DNA of 17,370 nucleotides from CALJUZ01 sp003387805 (lineage in GTDB: Bacteria > Bacillota > Limnochordia > Limnochordales > ZCTH02-B6): assembly GCA_937975235.1 (NCBI GenBank), contig CALJUZ010000117.1, positions 1-17,370 on the forward strand, in the 5' to 3' direction. The notes under the pieces are model-generated. The model was given only the letters and a program-made list of their open reading frames with translations, was not told where the DNA came from and did no database searches. Made by a program: the position numbers and the translations under genes. Position 1 is the stretch's first letter, and every line of letters begins with the position of its first letter. Below, one piece after another: positions 13,474-17,370 of the stretch.

Positions 13474-14430
13474 CTAACGCGAGAAAGGAAGCCGGTACCA
13501 AAGCATGCCGATGTACTCGGCGAGCGCAGTGGCCGACGACGCCAAGTGCCTCGACCGCGGCATCCACCGCAAGATGCCCGTCTTCTGGTCGACGGCCACG
13601 TCGAAGGCCGGCACGGCCACCACGTCGGGAAACACTTTCTCAAACTCGCGCATGGCCCGGGGCAGATGCCACGACGAGGTGACCACGCCGATGGTGTCGT
13701 CGGGCTCCACCACCCGCAGCCGCAGCAGCTCGATGGGATGTTCCCGGGTGTTGCGGGCGTTGGGTTCGACCACGATACGGTCCTCCGGGACGCCCAGCTC
13801 CACCGCCAGCTGCTTCATGGCCAGCGCCAGCCGGGCCGGGTCGTCGCGAGCCATGTCATCGCCCGGCGCAACGCCCGGGAAACCGTCGTCTCCCGACCGG
13901 TGGTCGCGGGGCACGTCGGCTCGAGCCACGTCGTCTCGGGGCACGTTATCCCCGGGCACGTCGGCTCCGGGCACGTCGTCCCGCGGCACGTCATCCAGGG
14001 AGGCCTTCGTGCTGGTCGCCCTCGCCCCCGAGCCGGCCAGTACCCAGCGGCCGCTCACGACCAAGAGCCTCGCGTCACTCTCGAAAAACGTCCGCACGCC
14101 CTGCCGCACCCGGGCCGTGGTCCACGCGTCGGGCTGGTCGTAGGCCGGGTCCGGCGCCTCCACGAAACCGCCGGACAAGACCACCACCACATCGATGCGG
14201 GCCACGTCCTCCGCGGCGGGAACCGGATGCACCGCGCTGAGGCGGCCGATGAGATAGGACTCGGCGGCGTGGGTACTCAGGAGCCAGAGTCCGGCCGTCC
14301 CAATCGCGGCCACAACCAGAGCAACGCGCCCCGCGCGCCCGAGCTGCCGCCGCACACGGAACGCGAGGATCTGAGCGAGAATCGCCAGGCTCAGGCACCA
14401 AAACAATGGGTCAGCGACGGCCTTGCTCAT
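13474..14430 (-). CDS. DUF218/YdcF-ElyC-SanA-like membrane protein
   Basis: A 318-aa protein with two N-terminal hydrophobic segments (about 9-23 and 36-52), then a DUF218 domain. The domain shows VVVVLSGG (81-88), LLVVSGR (122-128), a conserved acidic/Asn motif NARNTREHP (224-232) and TSSWHLPRAM (251-260). The family acts at the envelope, and ElyC and SanA affect cell-wall integrity; the biochemical role of this member is unknown. Between the second and third motifs is an inserted pentapeptide repeat, so the domain is about 60 residues longer than usual. The ATG at 14430 has a weak GGTGGG 4 nt upstream; the frame is open to 14529 without a better signal. It follows the PilX-like gene by 95 bp on the same strand. 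A broken second copy lies at 15972-16202. Confidence 0.85.
   Translation of the reverse strand: MSKAVADPLFWCLSLAILAQILAFRVRRQLGRAGRVALVVAAIGTAGLWLLSTHAAESYLIGRLSAVHPVPAAEDVARIDVVVVLSGGFVEAPDPAYDQPDAWTTARVRQGVRTFFESDARLLVVSGRWVLAGSGARATSTKASLDDVPRDDVPGADVPGDNVPRDDVARADVPRDHRSGDDGFPGVAPGDDMARDDPARLALAMKQLAVELGVPEDRIVVEPNARNTREHPIELLRLRVVEPDDTIGVVTSSWHLPRAMREFEKVFPDVVAVPAFDVAVDQKTGILRWMPRSRHLASSATALAEYIGMLWYRLPFSR
13891..13995 (-). repeat. 15-bp tandem repeats encoding pentapeptides in the DUF218 gene
   Basis: Seven consecutive pentapeptides, residues 146-180: DDVPR, DDVPG, ADVPG, DNVPR, DDVAR, ADVPR and DHRSG. They are encoded by 15-bp units that read GGGCACGTCGTCCCG-like on the plus strand. 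More degenerate Asp-rich sequence continues to about residue 198. The repeat preserves frame and lies in a variable loop of the domain. Confidence 0.88.
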
Positions 14431-14525
14431 TTTCCCACCGGACCAACGGTACTCACGGCTGCACCTCTGTCCAGCCCACCAGCGCCAATTCCCCGCCGGA
14501 ACCCGGACGAACGACGCCGCGCGGG

Positions 14526-15473
14526 TCAATCGCGAAGGAGTTCATCCGCTGTTCGTGCGCCATTCGGCACGTCCGCCCCGATGTTCGGGGTCCCTCGGGA
14601 CGGGCTCGGCGTTCCGATTTGCAACGTACCGCCGACGTAGAACACAATCCAATCGTTGGGTCCACTGGCGCCCGTGACCCCGGCGTCACCTATAATCGTC
14701 ACGTTGCCTGTGACAAAAATCGCTCCGCCGGCACGAAAATCCAGCGACCCGCCGTCAATGACCAAGTCCCCGTCGATGTACAGCGTGGTCGGACGGTGGA
14801 ATACCGCATTCCCGGTGACCGTCAGGTCATCACCAATAAGAAAAATCTGTTCATCGTGGAAGCTGCCCATCAACGGACCTGCATATTCCACGATTCCTGC
14901 GCCCGGGTCCGCCGAGGGCCACGCGCTCCGATCGGGAACACCAATATCCAGGGCAGGGTCCAGCCAGTATCCGTATAGGGGATGATCCTCATCCGTGGGG
15001 TTTCCATAGTTCACATCGAAGACATCACGCATGTTCACGAGATGCCAGGGAAAAAGCGGATGTTGGCTCTGCGGAACGACGTTTACGACGACTTGGACCC
15101 GGCGCGCGATCTCCCGGCCGGCCCCCTCCACGTACCCGGTGGCCTCCACCTCGTAGTTCCCGCTCGGGTTCAATGAAATCGTGACGTCGCGGAATCCCCC
15201 GGATTCATCGGGCAGACTGACATGCGTTCCGTCTGTCCACGAGGTGTGGTCAAAATCATTTGCTTGCGGCCATGCGATGGCGTACGCGACACCCGACTCG
15301 GCGTAGTCCAGTGCCCGAATGCGCTCCTGCTCGCGCCGGGCAGCCCGAAGATTGAGCGGCGCCAGCTGCAGCAGAGCCGCCGCCAAAACACCTACGAACG
15401 TCAAAACCGCCAAAATCCCGACCGCCGAGACACCGCGCTCGGACGGACAGCTCCTCAACTGCCGAACAAGCAC
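14526..15473 (-). CDS. PilX-like pseudopilin with C-terminal beta-repeat region (copy 1)
   Basis: A 315-aa product. The leader ends CPSERG, followed by VSAVGILAVLTFVGVLAAAL, the pattern of a type IV prepilin signal cleaved after glycine, though the usual Glu at mature position 5 is absent. RIRALDYAESGVAYA follows, matching the PilX-type N-terminal motif (LAEAG). The C-terminal half has regularly spaced strands such as DDLTVTGNAVF, TTLYIDGDLVIDGG and GAIFVTGNVTI, suggesting a parallel beta-fold. It is probably a minor pilin or surface-exposed subunit. GTG at 15473 is preferred: GAAAGGCAGG lies about 9 nt upstream and it gives a 14-residue leader. The frame is open to a GTG at 15536 with poorer spacing. 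It heads the DUF218 gene. Paralogous to 16229-17332. Confidence 0.75.
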   Translation of the reverse strand: MLVRQLRSCPSERGVSAVGILAVLTFVGVLAAALLQLAPLNLRAARREQERIRALDYAESGVAYAIAWPQANDFDHTSWTDGTHVSLPDESGGFRDVTISLNPSGNYEVEATGYVEGAGREIARRVQVVVNVVPQSQHPLFPWHLVNMRDVFDVNYGNPTDEDHPLYGYWLDPALDIGVPDRSAWPSADPGAGIVEYAGPLMGSFHDEQIFLIGDDLTVTGNAVFHRPTTLYIDGDLVIDGGSLDFRAGGAIFVTGNVTIIGDAGVTGASGPNDWIVFYVGGTLQIGTPSPSRGTPNIGADVPNGARTADELLRD

Positions 15474-15609
15474 AACGGCCGGCCTGCCTTTCAGGTTACT
15501 CGGTGCGTTGACGCATTGCTTCGGCTGAAGCCGCACCTACGTACAGCTACCCTTTCGACAGCCGGCCTCGGCGGTTCCTCTAATGTCTTTCCGCGATTCG
15601 GAATCAGGA

Positions 15610-15690
15610 GCTGCCCGGCACGACGACGTGCAACACTCGTTCGATCGGCTGCTGCACCAAGGCATGCGAATCGTGCTATGCTGCGTCCTC
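15610..15690 (+). pseudogene. Fragment of a second pgi gene
   Basis: The plus strand encodes DVQHSFDRLLHQGMRIVLC, matching pgi AQHSFYQLLHQGTRIVPC (residues 381-398, which include the catalytic His). DNA similarity to about 12761-12845 is obvious, with CACTCGTTC and CTGCTGCACCAAGGCA identical. Nothing else of pgi is present on either side. It is too short to function and marks the far end of the duplicated block. Confidence 0.8.
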
Positions 15691-15700
15691 GCGCCCAAGT

Positions 15701-15946
15701 TTACAGCCCCAAGTCCCGCACAAGGACCGCCATGCCTCCGGCTGCCGCCGCAAGCCCGAGCAGCAGCAGCCCGGCCGGCAACGCGCACCCCAGCATCCGC
15801 CCGACTTTGCGCTGGCGCCCCGACCGGGTCAGCGGCACTCCCAGCTGGCGGGACAAGCGCGCCTTGGCCCCGGAAATGCCCAGGGCCCGCCGCCACGAAA
15901 AGGAAACACCGGGAATGCCCCGCCGGCGTCTGCGTCTCCGGCTCAT
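15701..15946 (-). CDS. Small basic membrane protein of unknown function
   Basis: An 81-aa product. The N-terminus is very basic, MSRRRRRRRGIPGVSFSWRR, and the centre also carries many Arg/Lys. It ends with one hydrophobic helix, MLGCALPAGLLLLGLAAAAG, and a short tail, MAVLVRDLGL. The ATG at 15946 has an excellent AGGAGG 8 nt upstream. It lies 25 nt after the end of a broken DUF218-like gene, the same arrangement as the truncated copy at 13449. I recognise no family. The good ribosome site, the predicted topology and conservation of the start between two copies favour a real gene. A short Arg-rich GC-driven ORF is the alternative. Confidence 0.55.
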   Translation of the reverse strand: MSRRRRRRRGIPGVSFSWRRALGISGAKARLSRQLGVPLTRSGRQRKVGRMLGCALPAGLLLLGLAAAAGGMAVLVRDLGL

Positions 15947-15971
15947 CGAACTCCCTCCTGCAAGCCGCTCC

Positions 15972-16202
15972 TAACGCGCGAAAGGAAGCCGGTACCAAAG
16001 CATGCGGATGTACTCGGCCAGCGCCGTGACCGGCGCCGCCGGGTGCCTGGACCGCGGCGGGAACCGGATGCACCGCGCCGAGGCGGCCGATGAGACAGGA
16101 CTCGGCGGTGTGGGTGTTCAGGAGCCACCGACCCACGGCAGTGACCGCTGCGACAAGCAACGCCAGCCGACCGGCACTTCGCAACTTTCGCCTGTCAAGC
16201 AA
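15972..16202 (-). pseudogene. DUF218-like gene with internal deletion (copy 2)
   Basis: The 5' part encodes RSAGRLALLVAAVTAVGRWL, then HTAESCLIGRLGAVHPVPAA, matching residues about 31-73 of the DUF218 gene at 13474-14430. The 3' part encodes RSRHPAAPVTALAEYIRMLW, matching its last 27 residues. The entire catalytic domain is missing. The two parts meet at CCGCGGC (16052-16058), a heptamer found at both corresponding edges in copy 1 (13555-13561 and 14211-14217, 656 bp apart). Because 656 is not a multiple of 3 the remnant is also frameshifted. The first membrane segment and the start codon are lost as well. Confidence 0.85.
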
Positions 16203-16228
16203 CAGTGACGGCGCGTACCTTCACGCTG

Positions 16229-17332
16229 CTAGTTCGCTGGAACCTCTTGCCACCTGAGGACGAAGACGTCACCTATACGACTCGTTGGATCCTTTAGATG
16301 GAAGGACCGCAGTCGGTCGGCAAACTCCCCGACAAAAGCGTTTCGCAGAACGCTCTCGCCATGCCCGGGCGGGCCGGCAAAGTCTGGCTCCGTCGGAGAT
16401 ACAATGGCGCCCCCCAACGTCTGGGACGGAGTACCGCTGACCTTGACCTCGCGCGTCGGCGCGTAAATGCCGCCATAGAAAGTCTGCTGGCCGTGCAGAT
16501 GCACGCGGCCGCTGCCCGAGCTCGTCATCAGGAAGACGGTGCTCGGATAGGGGCTGCCGACGTGAGAGTTTCCACCCATCGTTAGCTCACCGTTGACGTA
16601 AAACACGACCCAGGGCGCATCCAGCGCCTGGGGCCCGGAGTTTCGAATGGTTCCGTCGATATCAACGTTTCCGCCGACGTAGATGGTGGCGCCGCCCAAA
16701 AAGTCCAAGGTGATGTTGTTGCCAATCTTGAAGTCGCCGTTGACGTAGATCGTCGTTCCGTCCGGTACCGTCAACGTCAAACGCGGGCCGTTCAGATTCA
16801 GACCCTTGCCGATGTAGATGATATCTGCATCGAACCGGTCCGAACCGCTGAAGTTGCCACTAATCACCTTGACCGTTCTCGAACCGACATCCACGCCCGG
16901 AATCGGCCAACGGGACATGTCCGGCACGGAAAAGTCTATCCGTTCGTAACCGTACGCCGGATGGTTTCTGTCGTATGGGTCCTTGCTCAGATCCACCAGA
17001 TAAGTCGGAAACAATCCGCCCGCGGTGACAGTCGACGTACCGAGAACAACCTCAACCCGGCGCGTCGTTTCGCGACCATTCGCACCCCGCTGGAAACCGG
17101 TTACGCGAACACGGTACTCCCCGTTGGTCCCGTCCACTTCGACTTCTCTGAACCCGCCGCCGTCACTCAGCAGCCATTCTTCCGCGTCGAGGGATCCGAA
17201 TCGGTCGAGGTCAAATCCGACCTCCTGGAACCTTGCTAGCGCAAAGGCTACACCGGATTCAGCATGGTCCAGGGCTTGCACCCGGGCCCGATTGACCGTG
17301 GCTGTCCGCATGCCTATAGGCCCCAGCTGCAA
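16229..17332 (-). CDS. PilX-like pseudopilin with beta-repeat region (copy 2), probably 5'-disrupted
   Basis: The paralogue of 14526-15473. RARVQALDHAESGVAFALAR matches the PilX-type motif after the membrane helix. A regular series of strands follows (TTIYVNGDFKIGNNITLDF, ATIYVGGNVDIDG, VVFYVNGELTMGG, then TFYGGIYAPTREVKVSG). Its C-terminus is longer than in copy 1, continuing through GGAIVSPTEPDFAGPPGHGE and ending WQEVPAN. The TTG at 17332 is only the first possible start after an in-frame TAA at 17351-17353. Similarity to copy 1 continues upstream (GALLQL) through that stop towards the right edge, so the true leader probably lies outside the window and the helix is interrupted. No ribosome site precedes the TTG. 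Either a recent pseudogene or a sequence error at one base. Confidence 0.65.
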   Translation of the reverse strand: MQLGPIGMRTATVNRARVQALDHAESGVAFALARFQEVGFDLDRFGSLDAEEWLLSDGGGFREVEVDGTNGEYRVRVTGFQRGANGRETTRRVEVVLGTSTVTAGGLFPTYLVDLSKDPYDRNHPAYGYERIDFSVPDMSRWPIPGVDVGSRTVKVISGNFSGSDRFDADIIYIGKGLNLNGPRLTLTVPDGTTIYVNGDFKIGNNITLDFLGGATIYVGGNVDIDGTIRNSGPQALDAPWVVFYVNGELTMGGNSHVGSPYPSTVFLMTSSGSGRVHLHGQQTFYGGIYAPTREVKVSGTPSQTLGGAIVSPTEPDFAGPPGHGESVLRNAFVGEFADRLRSFHLKDPTSRIGDVFVLRWQEVPAN

Positions 17333-17370
17333 CAGGGCGCCGGCAATGAGTTAGAGTCCCAGATAGTGGT

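Noticed and set aside
1..17370. tRNA, rRNA, insertion-sequence ends or transposase genes
   Set aside because: I looked for cloverleaf-like segments, rRNA-like conserved stretches, transposase motifs and terminal inverted repeats bounding an ORF and saw none. The repeats present are not flanking a mobile gene.

Overview
The window (17,370 bp) is GC-rich bacterial chromosome with strong AGGAGG-type ribosome binding sites and frequent GTG/TTG starts. This suits a high-GC, possibly thermophilic lineage of the deep-branching Bacillota (Symbiobacterium/Limnochordia-like). The assignment is an inference: the sugar-binding protein has a plain signal peptide without a lipobox cysteine, so a diderm host or another phylum remains possible.

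Layout. (1) 1-2365, minus strand: the beginning of an alternate (N-type) F1Fo-ATPase operon, beta (atpD) then epsilon (atpC), with a ribosome binding site for a third gene at the left edge. Beta carries a low-complexity insert of about 108 residues. (2) 2366-4067: no convincing gene. Most of it (2551 to about 3870) is a satellite-like array of a 19-bp palindrome repeated at 31-bp intervals, interrupted by four linkers of exactly 167 nt. The 186-bp (6 x 31) and 248-bp (8 x 31) units form a higher-order repeat. This is the strongest unexplained structure. (3) 4068-8731, minus strand: a carbohydrate ABC importer (two permeases and a binding protein, no ATPase) with a DeoR-family repressor upstream. 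(4) 9001-13386, plus strand, divergent from the repressor: a small coupled ORF, galT, galK and pgi. Together (3) and (4) look like a galactose or related sugar uptake and Leloir-pathway locus feeding glycolysis. galE, galM and the importer ATPase must lie elsewhere. (5) 13387-17370, minus strand: a DUF218/YdcF-like membrane protein and a PilX-like pseudopilin with a beta-repeat C-terminus, followed by a degraded second copy of the same block. That copy contains a pgi fragment, an intact small membrane ORF, a DUF218 gene broken by a microhomology deletion, and a second PilX-like gene with an in-frame stop in its membrane helix.

A theme across the window is instability of short GC-rich repeats. 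In-gene expansions occur in atpD, the small ORF before galT, the pgi tail and the DUF218 gene. Intergenic minisatellites occur at 19-55, 461-622 and 6238-6430, alongside the large 31-bp array and the tandem segmental duplication. All positions and motif matches were read by eye; no similarity search or folding was run.
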